From NCBI RefSeq assembly GCF_030580675.1, contig NZ_JAUQUB010000001.1, forward strand, positions 1,798,001 to 1,862,000: a stretch of 64,000 nt of DNA. Reading direction: 5' to 3'. A program made the position numbers and the translations under genes. The DNA comes from Antiquaquibacter soli. GTDB taxonomy: Bacteria; Actinomycetota; Actinomycetes; Actinomycetales; Microbacteriaceae. The notes under the pieces were generated by a model. The model saw only the letters and a program-made list of their open reading frames with translations. It was not told the DNA's origin and made no database searches. Positions within the stretch are counted from its first letter, which is position 1. Every line of letters starts with the position of its first letter. Below, piece after piece: positions 1-8,331 of the stretch.

Positions 1-719
1 TTGAGGATGTCGCGCGTGCCACTGAACATCGTGATCGGGCCGAGGCCGCGCAGCACGCCGTGGATGGGGCTCACGAGCGGATCGTCCACGGGGAGCTCCG
101 CGCGGTAGAGGGCGCCCGCCGCTCGGGTGCCGGGCACGGCGAGCCATGGGTCGCTTGGCTCGATCTCGGCCAGGCGCGGATCGCTGCCCGAGATGTCGAG
201 CCACGGGGCGATGAGCACGGTCGCGCTGAGGGGCGAGGCGCCGCGATCCCGGAGAACCTGGGCGACGGCGAGAGCCATCCCGCCGCCCGAGGAGTCGCCG
301 AGCACGGCGGTCGCCCCGCTCGACTCGATCAGATCGGCCACGACCGGCACGACCGTCGAGGCGGTACCCAGCGGGGCGAGCGGCATGATCGGCACGACGA
401 ACTCGGCTCCCGACTCCGAGGCGAGCTTCGCGAGGAACGTCCAGTGGACGGGGTCGATCTCGAAGGAGTAGACGCCGCCGTGCAGGTAGACGGCCCGGCG
501 GCCGGCGGGAGAATCCGTCGCTCGCACGGTGAAGACGGGCCACCCCGCGAACTCGGAGCGATCGAAGTCGACGCCCCGACGCGGCCGCGGTTCGAAGGGG
601 TGGGGATGCTCGCGCGCCCGTCGCACGGCAGCGAGGGTCCGCTCCGCCGAGCGGAACTGGCGCTTGGAGCCGCGCAGAGTGATGACAAGAGGGGCGAGAC
701 GGCTCAGCAGACTCGCCAC
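1..719 (-). CDS. alpha/beta hydrolase (HSL-type esterase/lipase), C-terminus cut by window edge
   Basis: Probably hydrolyses carboxylic esters in the cytoplasm. The translation shows the oxyanion-hole motif HGGVY beginning at about His80, the nucleophile elbow GDSSGG with Ser143, and a DPLVSP segment where this family carries its catalytic Asp. These mark the hormone-sensitive-lipase branch. The GTG start at 719 gives a hydrophobic N-terminus without an obvious export signal. The reading frame is open at base 1, so the C-terminal part, including the catalytic His, lies outside the window. It sits 9 nt downstream of a small membrane protein gene and is probably co-transcribed with it. Substrate unknown. 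Confidence 0.9.
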   Translation of the reverse strand, partial: MASLLSRLAPLVITLRGSKRQFRSAERTLAAVRRAREHPHPFEPRPRRGVDFDRSEFAGWPVFTVRATDSPAGRRAVYLHGGVYSFEIDPVHWTFLAKLASESGAEFVVPIMPLAPLGTASTVVPVVADLIESSGATAVLGDSSGGGMALAVAQVLRDRGASPLSATVLIAPWLDISGSDPRLAEIEPSDPWLAVPGTRAAGALYRAELPVDDPLVSPIHGVLRGLGPITMFSGTRDIL

Positions 720-728
720 GGCGCAGGA

Positions 729-902
729 CTAGCCGTCGATGCGCTTGAGCACGTGGACGGGAATCGCCAGCCCGATGCTCGACGCCAGGATGCCGCCGAG
801 GAACACCGCGGCCTCCCAGCCGGGCACGTAGAAGGCGGATCCCATGAGGTACATGCCCGCGATGAAGATGGCGAGGGAGACGAGGAACACGATGATCTTC
901 AC
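729..902 (-). CDS. small membrane protein, 57 aa
   Basis: A 57-residue protein made almost entirely of two hydrophobic stretches (roughly residues 2-20 and 27-48) joined by a short polar turn, ending in a basic VHVLKRIDG tail. It is probably a two-helix inner-membrane protein. I do not recognise the family. The GTG start at 902 lies 6 nt after TAGGAT, the spacing expected for a leaderless transcript, which supports both the gene and the start. The esterase gene follows after 9 nt, so the two likely form one transcript. Confidence 0.65.
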   Translation of the reverse strand: MKIIVFLVSLAIFIAGMYLMGSAFYVPGWEAAVFLGGILASSIGLAIPVHVLKRIDG

Positions 903-908
903 GGGATC

Positions 909-914
909 ATCCTA
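909..914 (-). promoter_or_regulatory. -10 box (TAGGAT), leaderless start of the gene at 902
   Basis: TAGGAT is separated by 6 nt from the GTG at 902 on the minus strand. No ribosome binding site fits between them. Confidence 0.5.
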
Positions 915-1047
915 CCGGGGCCACGCGACCCCCGTTCGGGGGCGTAACGCGTGTACCCCGGGGTCACCTAATATGAGGACCGCGAGCTTGACCCGAAGCG
1001 CGCTCGCTTATCCCGAGTCACTAGTCCTTACCCGAAGGCTTACCCTC

Positions 1048-1209
1048 ATGCTTGACGCGCCTACGCTCGCGCCCTTTGGCTGGTACCCCGACCCCGCAGG
1101 CAGCGGACTGCTGCGCTGGTGGGATGGCTCATCGTGGACGGAGCGCCTCGAGCGCCCCCGCCCCGAGGTGCAGCCCGCTTTCGGGTACTCCTCGCGCCTC
1201 GCGTCCTGA
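1048..1209 (+). CDS. DUF2510 domain mini-protein, 53 aa
   Basis: The whole protein is little more than one DUF2510 repeat. The hallmark FGWYPDPAG is at residues 10-18 and is followed by LRWWDGSSWTE. DUF2510 is an actinobacterial domain usually found at the cytoplasmic N-terminus of small membrane proteins. Here no membrane segment follows, which is unusual. Two longer DUF2510 proteins occur at 16.1-17.3 kb. The start is the first ATG in frame; no convincing ribosome binding site precedes it. Function unknown. Confidence 0.65.
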   Translation: MLDAPTLAPFGWYPDPAGSGLLRWWDGSSWTERLERPRPEVQPAFGYSSRLAS

Positions 1210-1222
1210 CGCTCGCGAGCGA

Positions 1223-1876
1223 TCACTCGCCCGAGCGCTGAAGCCAGGCGAGCACGGCGAGCACCCTCCGGTGGTCGCTGCCCGAGTCATCCAGCGCGAG
1301 CTTCTGGAAGATCGACGTCACGTTCTTCTCCACGGCGCCCGTACCGATCACGAGGGAGTCCGCGATCGCCGCGTTCGTGCGCCCCTCCGCCATGAGGGCG
1401 AGCACCTCCCGCTCGCGCGGAGTGAGGCGCTCGAGCGGGTTCTGCCGGCGCCCGAGCAGCTGAGCGACCACCTCGGGATCGAGGACGGTCCCGCCGCTCG
1501 CAATGCGCTGAACCGCGTCCTTCAGCTCGTCGAGCGAGGCGACCCGGTCCTTCAGCAGGTAACCCACTCCCCCGCGCCCGCCGGACAGGAGCTCCTGCGC
1601 GTAGGCGACCTCGACATACTGCGAGAGCAGCAGGATGCCCGCCTCCGGCAGGAGGGCTCGGACTCGGATGGCCGCCCGCACGCCCTCGTCGCGAAACGTC
1701 GGCGGCATCCGGACGTCGAGGATGACGAGGTCCGGGGCCACGTCGACGAGCTCCTCGAGGAGCCGTTCCGCGTCTCCGTACGACGCCGCCACCTCGACGC
1801 CGGCTTCCTCGAGCACTCGAACGAGTCCCTCGCGGAGTAGTACAGAGTCGTCGGCGACGACCACACGGGTGGGCAT
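1223..1876 (-). CDS. NarL/FixJ-type two-component response regulator
   Basis: A DNA-binding response regulator of 217 residues. The receiver domain (about 1-125) has acidic residues D9/D10, the phospho-acceptor Asp54 in LVILDVRMPP, and the conserved Lys in GYLLKDR. The C-terminal LuxR-type helix-turn-helix begins at LTPREREVLALMAEG. It lies directly downstream of the histidine kinase gene, its presumed partner. I chose ATG 1876 because the family begins a few residues before the VVVADD strand. A GTG at 1939 that overlaps the kinase stop codon (GTGA) would add 21 residues and cannot be excluded. Target genes unknown. Confidence 0.95.
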   Translation of the reverse strand: MPTRVVVADDSVLLREGLVRVLEEAGVEVAASYGDAERLLEELVDVAPDLVILDVRMPPTFRDEGVRAAIRVRALLPEAGILLLSQYVEVAYAQELLSGGRGGVGYLLKDRVASLDELKDAVQRIASGGTVLDPEVVAQLLGRRQNPLERLTPREREVLALMAEGRTNAAIADSLVIGTGAVEKNVTSIFQKLALDDSGSDHRRVLAVLAWLQRSGE

Positions 1877-1935
1877 GGCCACCATCGTAGGGGAGGCGAT
1901 GATCCGCTCTTCTGGGCGGGTCGGCGCGAGCAGGG

Positions 1936-3279
1936 TCACAGGGGAAGCCGGGCGGACACGAGCGTCGGCCCACCGGTCGGGCTCGACACCGCGAGGGTCC
2001 CGCCGACGCCGCGAAGGCGTTCCTCGAGCCCGGCGATCCCATGGCCCGCGATCGCCTGGGCTCCGCCGTCGCCGTTGTCCGCGATGAATACCTCCAGCCA
2101 GCGGGCATCCTCGCTGAGGGAGACGCGCACTTCGATGTCGGTCGCGCGGGAGTGCTTGACCGCGTTGGCGAGCGCCTCGCTCACCACGAAGTAGGCGTTG
2201 CGCTCGATCTCCTGCGGCACCGCCGTGCCCGGCGGCAGCTCGTCGACGAGGCGGGCCGGGATGGCGCTGCGCACGGTCGCCGACTCGATCGCCGCGACGA
2301 GCCCGCGGTCGAGGAGGATCGGCGGCGCGAAGCCGCGCGAGAGCGCCCGCAGTTCATCGAGGGCCTCCTTCGACTGCTGCCGCGCCTCCGAGATAAGCGT
2401 CTTCGCCTTCTCCGGGTCGGCCTGGAGCTGGCGCTCTGCGGCGGCGAGGTCCATCTGGAGCCGCACGAGCCGCTGCTGCGGGCCGTCGTGGATGTCCCGC
2501 TCGAGCCGTCGGAGGGACTGGCCTTCGGCCGAGATCGCCGCGCCGCGGGACTCGGACAGGGAGCGGACCTCGCGCTCGAGCTCGGCCGACCGCCAGGCTC
2601 CGAGCATCCCGCGGGCGATCAGCCAGTGCAGCTGTGTCAGACCACGAGTGACGAAGGGCAGGAGGGCGAGGAACACCGCCCCGAGCAGGAAGAAGACGAT
2701 GGTGTCAATGAGCCACGGGTTCTCCGGCGCGGCCCAGCCGTTGGTCGAGGCGAACCAGTCCGAGAGGAACCAGGTGTCTCCCGTGACGGGTCCCCAGATC
2801 CACCCGGTGAGCCCGCCCAGGGAGATCGAGAGCCAGGTGACGGTGATCGACCAGGTGATCGTCGTGACGATGAAGTCCACGATCATCACGTGCAGCAGGT
2901 ACAGCCAGTAGTGCCCGTTGCCGAGGGTCGCGCGCAACCAGCCGGTGAACCCGGTGCGCGCTCGGTCGTCGAGCCAGTCGGGTCGCGGGATGCGCGGTCG
3001 GCCGGCGAACTCGAGGAGCGCGAGGTCGACGACGCCGAATCCCCGCGCGACGTAGAGCGCAGCGATGATCAGCACGACCCCGATCAAGAACGTGAACAGC
3101 GTGCCGATGCCGGCCGAGAACAAGCCGATCGTGACACCGAACCCCGTCAGCGAGATCGGGAACGCGATGAGCAGGTACAGGAGCTCTCGCGGCACGCTGC
3201 GCCAGAGGGCGCCGTATCCGCGGCGCTCGGGCGCGACTGCTCCCGGTGCGGCGGTCGGGGTGAAGGTGGCGTCGGTCAT
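1936..3279 (-). CDS. sensor histidine kinase (HisKA_3 family)
   Basis: A 447-residue membrane kinase. The N-terminal half contains several transmembrane helices (two near 34-75, more around 120-160 and 195-220), resembling the actinobacterial sensor domain of NarL-family kinases. The dimerisation/phospho-acceptor motif ERDIHDGPQQRL places the phosphorylated residue at His264. The C-terminal HATPase domain shows an N box (EALANAVKHS) and GHGIAGLEERL. ATG 3279 is preceded by a GAGAGG ribosome binding site. It is expected to phosphorylate the regulator encoded immediately downstream. The stimulus is not evident from the sequence. Confidence 0.95.
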   Translation of the reverse strand: MTDATFTPTAAPGAVAPERRGYGALWRSVPRELLYLLIAFPISLTGFGVTIGLFSAGIGTLFTFLIGVVLIIAALYVARGFGVVDLALLEFAGRPRIPRPDWLDDRARTGFTGWLRATLGNGHYWLYLLHVMIVDFIVTTITWSITVTWLSISLGGLTGWIWGPVTGDTWFLSDWFASTNGWAAPENPWLIDTIVFFLLGAVFLALLPFVTRGLTQLHWLIARGMLGAWRSAELEREVRSLSESRGAAISAEGQSLRRLERDIHDGPQQRLVRLQMDLAAAERQLQADPEKAKTLISEARQQSKEALDELRALSRGFAPPILLDRGLVAAIESATVRSAIPARLVDELPPGTAVPQEIERNAYFVVSEALANAVKHSRATDIEVRVSLSEDARWLEVFIADNGDGGAQAIAGHGIAGLEERLRGVGGTLAVSSPTGGPTLVSARLPL

Positions 3280-3475
3280 GGTGGTCCTCTCGATTGTCTC
3301 AGCCAGCCTCCCGCGATGGCGCACGTCGCGGCATCCTGCTGCCTTCCGAGTCCGAGGTGGGGCTATCCCCCGCCTGAGCGCGAGCCGACACGGTTCTTAG
3401 CGTTGCCTCAGCTTCCTTGCGGAATTCATGAGCGTGCGTAGCGTTGACATACGTAGGAAGAGAAGGAGTCACACA

Positions 3476-3961
3476 ATGACCGAGATCACCGCCACCCCGC
3501 AGACCTCCGCCGACCCTGACGTCACGAGCGGCGTCGCCCAATTCCTGGGGCCCGTCGTCGTCGATCTCACCGCCCTCTCCATCGACGGCAAGCAGGCGCA
3601 CTGGCACGTACGCGGTGCGAACTTCCAGGCCGTTCACGAGCTCCTCGACGTGGTCGTCGAGCACGCGCGCGACTACGCCGACACGGCCGCCGAGCGGGTC
3701 GTGGCCCTCGGCCTCCCCATCGACGCGCGCACGCAGACCATCGGTGCGAAGGCGACGACGCCCGCGATGACCGCTGGATTCCAGCAGTCCGATGCGATCA
3801 TCCGCGAGGTGATCGCCGCGATCGACGCCACCCTCGTCACCGTCCGTACCGCCGTCGACGAGCTCGCCGAACTCGACCCGGTCAGCCAGGACGTCGTCAT
3901 CGAGATCGCCCGCGGCCTCGAGAAGGACCGCTGGTTCCTGTTCGCCCACCTTGCGGGCTGA
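3476..3961 (+). CDS. dps: Dps family DNA-binding ferritin-like protein
   Basis: Forms dodecameric shells that oxidise and store iron, and in many relatives coat DNA during starvation or oxidative stress. The 161-residue protein carries the full inter-subunit ferroxidase set in the right spacing: His42 and His54, then Asp69 and Glu73 within DYADTAAER. A strong AGAAGGAG ribosome binding site precedes the ATG at 3476. The upstream region contains TAGCGTTG twice, about 41 nt apart (near 3398 and 3439), which could be a regulator site, but I cannot assign it. It ends 3 nt before the convergent metallo-hydrolase gene. Confidence 0.96.
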   Translation: MTEITATPQTSADPDVTSGVAQFLGPVVVDLTALSIDGKQAHWHVRGANFQAVHELLDVVVEHARDYADTAAERVVALGLPIDARTQTIGAKATTPAMTAGFQQSDAIIREVIAAIDATLVTVRTAVDELAELDPVSQDVVIEIARGLEKDRWFLFAHLAG

Positions 3962-3964
3962 TCG

Positions 3965-4759
3965 TCAGGTCGAGATAGAGACCGACTCTCCGGGCTCGAG
4001 CCAGCGCGTGCGCGGCTCGAGCCCGGCGGCGTTAATGGCGTCGCGCAGCGGTCCCTCCGAGGCGAAGTGGGTCCACCCGCTGCGATGCACGGGGATGAGC
4101 ATCCGCGGGTTGAGGGCGAGGGCGGCGTCGACGACCTCCGCGGGGTCGAAGGTGAAGCGCGCCTTCGACAGGATCGGAGCAGACGGGAAGCGCACCGCCC
4201 CGCAGGCGATGATCGCGACGTCGATGTGGCGCTCGGCGGTGAGCCAGTGCCGCAGCCGCGGTGTCATGACGGTGTCGCCGGAGAACCAGATAGTCGGGAT
4301 GTGGCTGCCTTCGAGGAGGAAGCCCGAGACCTGGCCGACCTGCGGTGTCAGGCGAGGACCGTGACGCGCGGGCGTCGCCGTAATGCGGATGCCCGCGGCT
4401 GTCGTCGACTCCCCCGTGGCGAGTCCGCGCACGTCGCGCTTGAGAGGCGCGAGGCGACGCGCCGACGCGGTGTTCGTGACGATCGTGTCGACCGACCTGC
4501 CGAGTACGAACGCGCGGCCGGCGTAGTCGAGGTTGTCGAAGTGGTGGTCGTGGCTGAGGAGGGCCACGTCGACCGCGCCGAGGGCGGCCGCGGGGATCGG
4601 CGTGGGGTGGCTGCGGGTTGAGCCGAACCAGCCGGCGGGCGCCCAGGCCGGTCCCATGTCGTAGGTGCCGCCGGGCTCGTCGAGCACCGGATCGGTGAGG
4701 ACGCGGACGCTGCCGGTGTCGATGAGCACGCTCGCGGTACCGAGGTAAGTGAGCGTCAT
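3965..4759 (-). CDS. metallo-beta-lactamase-fold hydrolase (UlaG-like)
   Basis: A 264-residue MBL-fold metallohydrolase. After the strand TYLGTASVLI comes the metal-binding SHDHHFDN motif. Later ligands probably include the His in PARHGPR, the Asp in FSGDTV and the His in IPVHRSGWTH. This pattern matches the UlaG/RNase Z-like branch rather than beta-lactamases. The substrate is unknown. It is the last gene of the minus-strand run that starts at rpiB, but it also has its own leaderless-type -10 box. Confidence 0.92.
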   Translation of the reverse strand: MTLTYLGTASVLIDTGSVRVLTDPVLDEPGGTYDMGPAWAPAGWFGSTRSHPTPIPAAALGAVDVALLSHDHHFDNLDYAGRAFVLGRSVDTIVTNTASARRLAPLKRDVRGLATGESTTAAGIRITATPARHGPRLTPQVGQVSGFLLEGSHIPTIWFSGDTVMTPRLRHWLTAERHIDVAIIACGAVRFPSAPILSKARFTFDPAEVVDAALALNPRMLIPVHRSGWTHFASEGPLRDAINAAGLEPRTRWLEPGESVSIST

Positions 4760-4766
4760 TCTCGAA

Positions 4767-4772
4767 ATTCTA
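4767..4772 (-). promoter_or_regulatory. -10 box (TAGAAT) for the MBL-fold gene, sharing the upstream stop codon
   Basis: TAGAAT lies 7 nt before ATG 4759. Its first three bases are the TAG stop codon of the amidohydrolase gene, so the same bases end one protein and may start the next transcript. Confidence 0.45.
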
Positions 4773-6164
4773 GAGGGTGCGGTGAGACACCTGTCCAGCC
4801 ACCAGAGTGAGGGCCACGGGCATGCCGCGCAGTTGCGTCCCGCCCGGATCGCGCTCGACGGCGACGAGGTCGGCGGGCTCGCCCTCCGCCACCGACGACC
4901 GCGTGCTCGCCGCGAGCGCCTCGCCGGAAGAGATGCGCTGCTCCGGATGCCACGGCTCCCGACCATCGCGGGAGCGGGTCACGGCAGCCTCCATCGTCGC
5001 CCACGGGTCGAGCGCGGAAACGGGGGCATCGGACCCGAAGGCGAGCTCGGCTCCCGCGTCGAGGAGGCTGCGGAACGCGTAGAGCCGCCCCGTCCGGTCC
5101 GACCACAGGGCGTCAGCGACGTCGCGATCGTCCATGGCGTGCTCGGGCTGCACGCTCGCGACCACGCCGAGCTCCGCGAACCTCGGATAGTCCGTCTCGC
5201 TGAGAAGCTGCGCGTGCTCGATGCGCCCGCCGACCCCGAGCTCGGCGAACGCGTCGAGGGCGAGCGTGTTGGCGTGGTCGCCGATCGCGTGGACCCAGGG
5301 CTCGAGCCCGGCATCCGTCGCGCGGCGCAGTAGCGGCAGCAGTTCCGCAGGCGGCACCGTGAGCATGCCGTGCCCGCCGTCCGGATAGGGCTCGTGGGTG
5401 TAGGCAGTCCGCGTGTTGAGCGATCCGTCGGTGAGGACCTTGAAACCGCCGACCGACAGGAGCGGGCCGAGCTCGAGCCCCGTGCGAAGGCCCTCGTCGA
5501 TCGCGCGGTCGAGGTGCTGCGTGTACACCGCGAACTGCACCCGGAGCAGGTCGTTGCCCGCGGCGATACGCCGCTCCCACGTGTCCCGGTTCCAGTCCAT
5601 CTCGAGGTCGGCGATCCCGACGACTCCGCGGCTCGCCGCCTCCCGCGCCGCCGCGAGCGCCCAGCCGTCGAGCACGGAGTCCTCGACCTCCCCGAGGCGC
5701 CGCGTCACGTCGAACGCGTCGTCCTCGCGCAGGAGCCCCGTCGGATGACCGGCGACGCCGAATCGCTCGAGGGCGGCCGTGTTGAGCCACGCCGCGTGGA
5801 GGTCGCCGCTGACGAGCACGACCGGCACCCGACCGCCCGCCTCGTCGAGGAGGGCGGCGGTGGGGGCATCCGGCCACAGCCCGTCGCGGAAGCCGGCACC
5901 CGCGAGGATGCCCGGGGCCTCCCCCACCGCGCTGGCGACGAGCAGCGCCGCCTCCCGTGCCGATCGCGCCCCCGACACGTCGAGTCGCTGGGACGTGAGC
6001 GCCCACTGGGTGAAGTGGACGTGGTTGTCCCACAGACCCGGCACCACCCATCGGCCGGCGAGGTCGATGTCCCCCGTGCCGATCGAGCCGATCTCGACGA
6101 TGCGACCGCCCTCGACGCGGATGTCGCGATCCCGATCGCCGAGCCGGGCGTTACTGAGCAGCAT
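4770..6164 (-). CDS. YtcJ-like amidohydrolase family protein
   Basis: A 464-residue metal-dependent amidohydrolase with a TIM-barrel fold. An N-terminal beta-sandwich part leads to the WDNHVHF metal motif. Further candidate ligands are the Lys in GGFKVLTDGS, His residues in WVHAIGDHAN and GRIEHAQLL, and the Asp in FGSDAPV. This arrangement is typical of the YtcJ/AepA group, usually annotated as exoenzyme regulator or N-substituted formamide deformylase. The actual substrate is unknown. Its start overlaps the end of the PaiB-like gene by 14 nt, indicating translational coupling. Confidence 0.93.
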   Translation of the reverse strand: MLLSNARLGDRDRDIRVEGGRIVEIGSIGTGDIDLAGRWVVPGLWDNHVHFTQWALTSQRLDVSGARSAREAALLVASAVGEAPGILAGAGFRDGLWPDAPTAALLDEAGGRVPVVLVSGDLHAAWLNTAALERFGVAGHPTGLLREDDAFDVTRRLGEVEDSVLDGWALAAAREAASRGVVGIADLEMDWNRDTWERRIAAGNDLLRVQFAVYTQHLDRAIDEGLRTGLELGPLLSVGGFKVLTDGSLNTRTAYTHEPYPDGGHGMLTVPPAELLPLLRRATDAGLEPWVHAIGDHANTLALDAFAELGVGGRIEHAQLLSETDYPRFAELGVVASVQPEHAMDDRDVADALWSDRTGRLYAFRSLLDAGAELAFGSDAPVSALDPWATMEAAVTRSRDGREPWHPEQRISSGEALAASTRSSVAEGEPADLVAVERDPGGTQLRGMPVALTLVAGQVSHRTL

Positions 6165-6774
6165 GCCCGTGCACCCGTCGCATCTCGCGGGCGAGCTCCG
6201 GCGAGGAGTAGTTCTCGCCGGACTGCAGCTCGTCGATGATGCGGTCGGCGACCTCGGGGGCCTTGTTCTGGCTGAGCTTGAGCCGCGCGTCGAACCGCGT
6301 GACGCGGAGGCGGATGCCGACAGTGCCCTTCGCGATGCGCCGTGCGGCCGCCTCGTCAGTGTCGAGCCGCACGGGGTGCGGCATGACGTCCTCGAAGTGG
6401 TCGACGAGCTCGCCGAGCACGCGGAAGTTCTCCTCCTCGCTGAGGATCTCCGGGGTGCCGTAGAGGTGCGCGGTGACGTGGTTCCACGTGGGGATGAAGT
6501 CGCCGGGCGAGTACCAGCCGGGAGAGACGTACCCGTGCGGCCCTTGGATGATCACGAGCACCTCGTGCTCGCCGAGCTCGTGGAGCGTCTCATCCGGCCG
6601 CCCCACGTGGGACACGAGGACGATGTCGTCCTCGCCCTCCTCGAGCATGACCGGGTAGTGGCTCGCGACGAGGCCCGAGGCCGTAGAGGACACGATCGTC
6701 GCCCAGGGGTTCTCGCGGACGAGCCGCTTGACCTCGTCGGGGTCGGTGAGCACGTAGCCGGGGGTGTGTCTCAT
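6151..6774 (-). CDS. FMN-binding PaiB-like protein
   Basis: A 207-residue protein of the PaiB family (FMN-binding split-barrel fold). Typical elements are the NPWATIVS segment, SHYPV, the VSPGWY stretch and the PTWNH motif. In Bacillus, PaiB is described as a negative regulator of sporulation and degradative enzyme genes, but many homologues are probably flavin-dependent enzymes. Here it lies 3 nt downstream of nei2 and overlaps the amidohydrolase start, so it is part of one transcription unit. I see no DNA-binding motif. Confidence 0.92.
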   Translation of the reverse strand: MRHTPGYVLTDPDEVKRLVRENPWATIVSSTASGLVASHYPVMLEEGEDDIVLVSHVGRPDETLHELGEHEVLVIIQGPHGYVSPGWYSPGDFIPTWNHVTAHLYGTPEILSEEENFRVLGELVDHFEDVMPHPVRLDTDEAAARRIAKGTVGIRLRVTRFDARLKLSQNKAPEVADRIIDELQSGENYSSPELAREMRRVHGHAAQ

Positions 6775-6777
6775 GCT

Positions 6778-7749
6778 CTAAGCCTGGCAGACGGGACACC
6801 AGTAGAGCTTGCGGCCGCCGATCTCCTCCATGAGGATCGGCGTGCCGCACACGCGACACGGCAGACCGGTGCGGTGGTAGACCCAGTGCCGGTCGGCGCG
6901 GCTGGCGAGCGCGGCCTCGTAGGCCTTGCCCCGAAGGCCGTCCATGGTGAGCATCTGGCCGGTCCGGACGCCGATCTTCAGGAGCTTCGACCAGTCCTTC
7001 CAGAGCGCCCTCACGAGCTCCTCCGGCACATCCCGGCCGGGAGTGTGCGGGTTGAGCCGCGCCCGGAAGAGCAGCTCAGCGCGGTAGACGTTGCCGATGC
7101 CGCTCACGACCGACTGGTCCATGAGCAGGAGGGCGATCGGCGTGGGCTTGCGCAGTACGGTTTCGGTGAAGCGCTCCTCCGCCTTCTTCGGCGAGTCGAC
7201 GAGCGGGTCGGGCCCGAGCTTGTCGATGACCGCCTGGACCTCCTCCGGGCCGAGGACGTCGCACGCGGTGGGACCGCGGAGGTCGGCGCACGTGACGTCG
7301 GTGAGCAGGCGCACTCGGACGGCCCCGACGGGGTCGGGCGGGAAGGACTCCAGCGGAGCCTCGAGCTTCTCCTGCTCGGCCATCCGCAGTCGGGTCCGTC
7401 TCGGCGCGCCGATTGAGGACAGCGAGTCCTCGAAGGCCCCGACGACGGTGCCGCGCTGATTGGTCTGGCCCATCCGGCCGTTCGCCGACGCAATAGTCGC
7501 ATCCGCGGTGATGTCGCCGGCGAAGTCCCATGCCCCGTAGATGCCGAGGTGCACCCGCAGCCACAGGCCGTGCTCGAACTCGAGGAACATCTGCTTGCCC
7601 ACGGCCCGGGCATCCGTCATGACGTGGCCGTCGAGCATCCGGGCGCCCTCCGCGAAGCGGCCCTGCGGCGACGAGACCGCGACGGGCTTGCCGACGAAGT
7701 GCAGCGCGAACTGGCGCGCGATGCGGTGGACGGAATGGCCCTCGGGCAT
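6778..7749 (-). CDS. nei2: Fpg/Nei family DNA glycosylase (Nei2 type)
   Basis: Base-excision repair enzyme of 323 residues that removes oxidised bases and nicks the abasic site. The N-terminus MPEGHSVHR provides the catalytic Pro2 and Glu3 after removal of Met. The later SVVSGIGNVYRAELLF segment is the helix-two-turn-helix. The C-terminus has a four-cysteine zinc finger (CRVC near the start, CPVC near the end). The HSV after PEG separates Nei2/endonuclease VIII-like proteins from Fpg. The ATG overlaps the rpiB stop (TAATG), so translation is coupled. Confidence 0.95.
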   Translation of the reverse strand: MPEGHSVHRIARQFALHFVGKPVAVSSPQGRFAEGARMLDGHVMTDARAVGKQMFLEFEHGLWLRVHLGIYGAWDFAGDITADATIASANGRMGQTNQRGTVVGAFEDSLSSIGAPRRTRLRMAEQEKLEAPLESFPPDPVGAVRVRLLTDVTCADLRGPTACDVLGPEEVQAVIDKLGPDPLVDSPKKAEERFTETVLRKPTPIALLLMDQSVVSGIGNVYRAELLFRARLNPHTPGRDVPEELVRALWKDWSKLLKIGVRTGQMLTMDGLRGKAYEAALASRADRHWVYHRTGLPCRVCGTPILMEEIGGRKLYWCPVCQA

Positions 7750-8237
7750 TACGCGCCGATCGGGTGGCCCGCGATGAGGCCGGTCTGCTCGTACTCGGCG
7801 AGCTGCGCGATCCGACGGGCATGGCGCTCCTCGCCCGAGAACGGCTCGGCGATGAAGACGTCGATGAAGTGCTTGGCCTCGTCCACCGTGTGCTGCCGGG
7901 CACCGATCGAGATGACGTTGGCGTCGTTGTGCTGCCGCGCGAGAAGGGCGGTCGACTCGTTCCAGACGAGGGCGGCGCGGATGCCCGTGACCTTGTTCGC
8001 GGCGATCTGCTCGCCATTGCCCGAGCCTCCGAAGACGACCCCGAGGCACTCGACGCCCGCGGCTTGGTCGCGAGCGACGGCGAGCGCGGCGTTGATGCAG
8101 AACGGCGGGTAGTCGTCGAGCGGATCGTAGCTCGTCGGTCCGTGATCGACGACCTCGTGCCCCCGGGCGCGGAGGTGCTCCTGGAGGTCCTCGCTGAACT
8201 CGAGTCCCGCGTGGTCCGTGGCGATGTGGATGCGCAT
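7749..8237 (-). CDS. rpiB: ribose-5-phosphate isomerase B
   Basis: Interconverts ribose 5-phosphate and ribulose 5-phosphate in the pentose phosphate pathway. The 162-residue protein begins MRIHIATDHAG, a hallmark of the RpiB/LacAB fold. It contains GGSGNGEQ, in which Glu76 corresponds to the catalytic base described for the mycobacterial enzyme, plus the SIGARQH loop. A leaderless-type -10 box lies just upstream, so this is probably the promoter-proximal gene of the five-gene unit running to about 3965. Confidence 0.96.
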   Translation of the reverse strand: MRIHIATDHAGLEFSEDLQEHLRARGHEVVDHGPTSYDPLDDYPPFCINAALAVARDQAAGVECLGVVFGGSGNGEQIAANKVTGIRAALVWNESTALLARQHNDANVISIGARQHTVDEAKHFIDVFIAEPFSGEERHARRIAQLAEYEQTGLIAGHPIGA

Positions 8238-8243
8238 GCAGCA

Positions 8244-8249
8244 AGTTTA
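8244..8249 (-). promoter_or_regulatory. -10 box (TAAACT), leaderless rpiB start
   Basis: TAAACT lies 6 nt from ATG 8237 on the minus strand. It is the likely main promoter of the rpiB-nei2-paiB-amidohydrolase-MBL run. Confidence 0.5.
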
Positions 8250-8331
8250 TGGTCGGCGAACCGCTACCCCTGGTGCGGCTCCCACCAGCAGGAGCACACT
8301 GGATGCGTCACTCTTTCGTGAGGAGGCCGCC

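Noticed and set aside
2041-3441. A 466-codon plus-strand frame opposite the histidine kinase gene
   Set aside because: Antisense shadow rich in Arg and Glu; the minus strand carries unmistakable kinase motifs.
3444-3472. Sigma-70 promoter directly before dps based on TTGACA at 3444-3449
   Set aside because: No acceptable -10 box lies 16-19 nt downstream; the sequence there is the ribosome binding site region.
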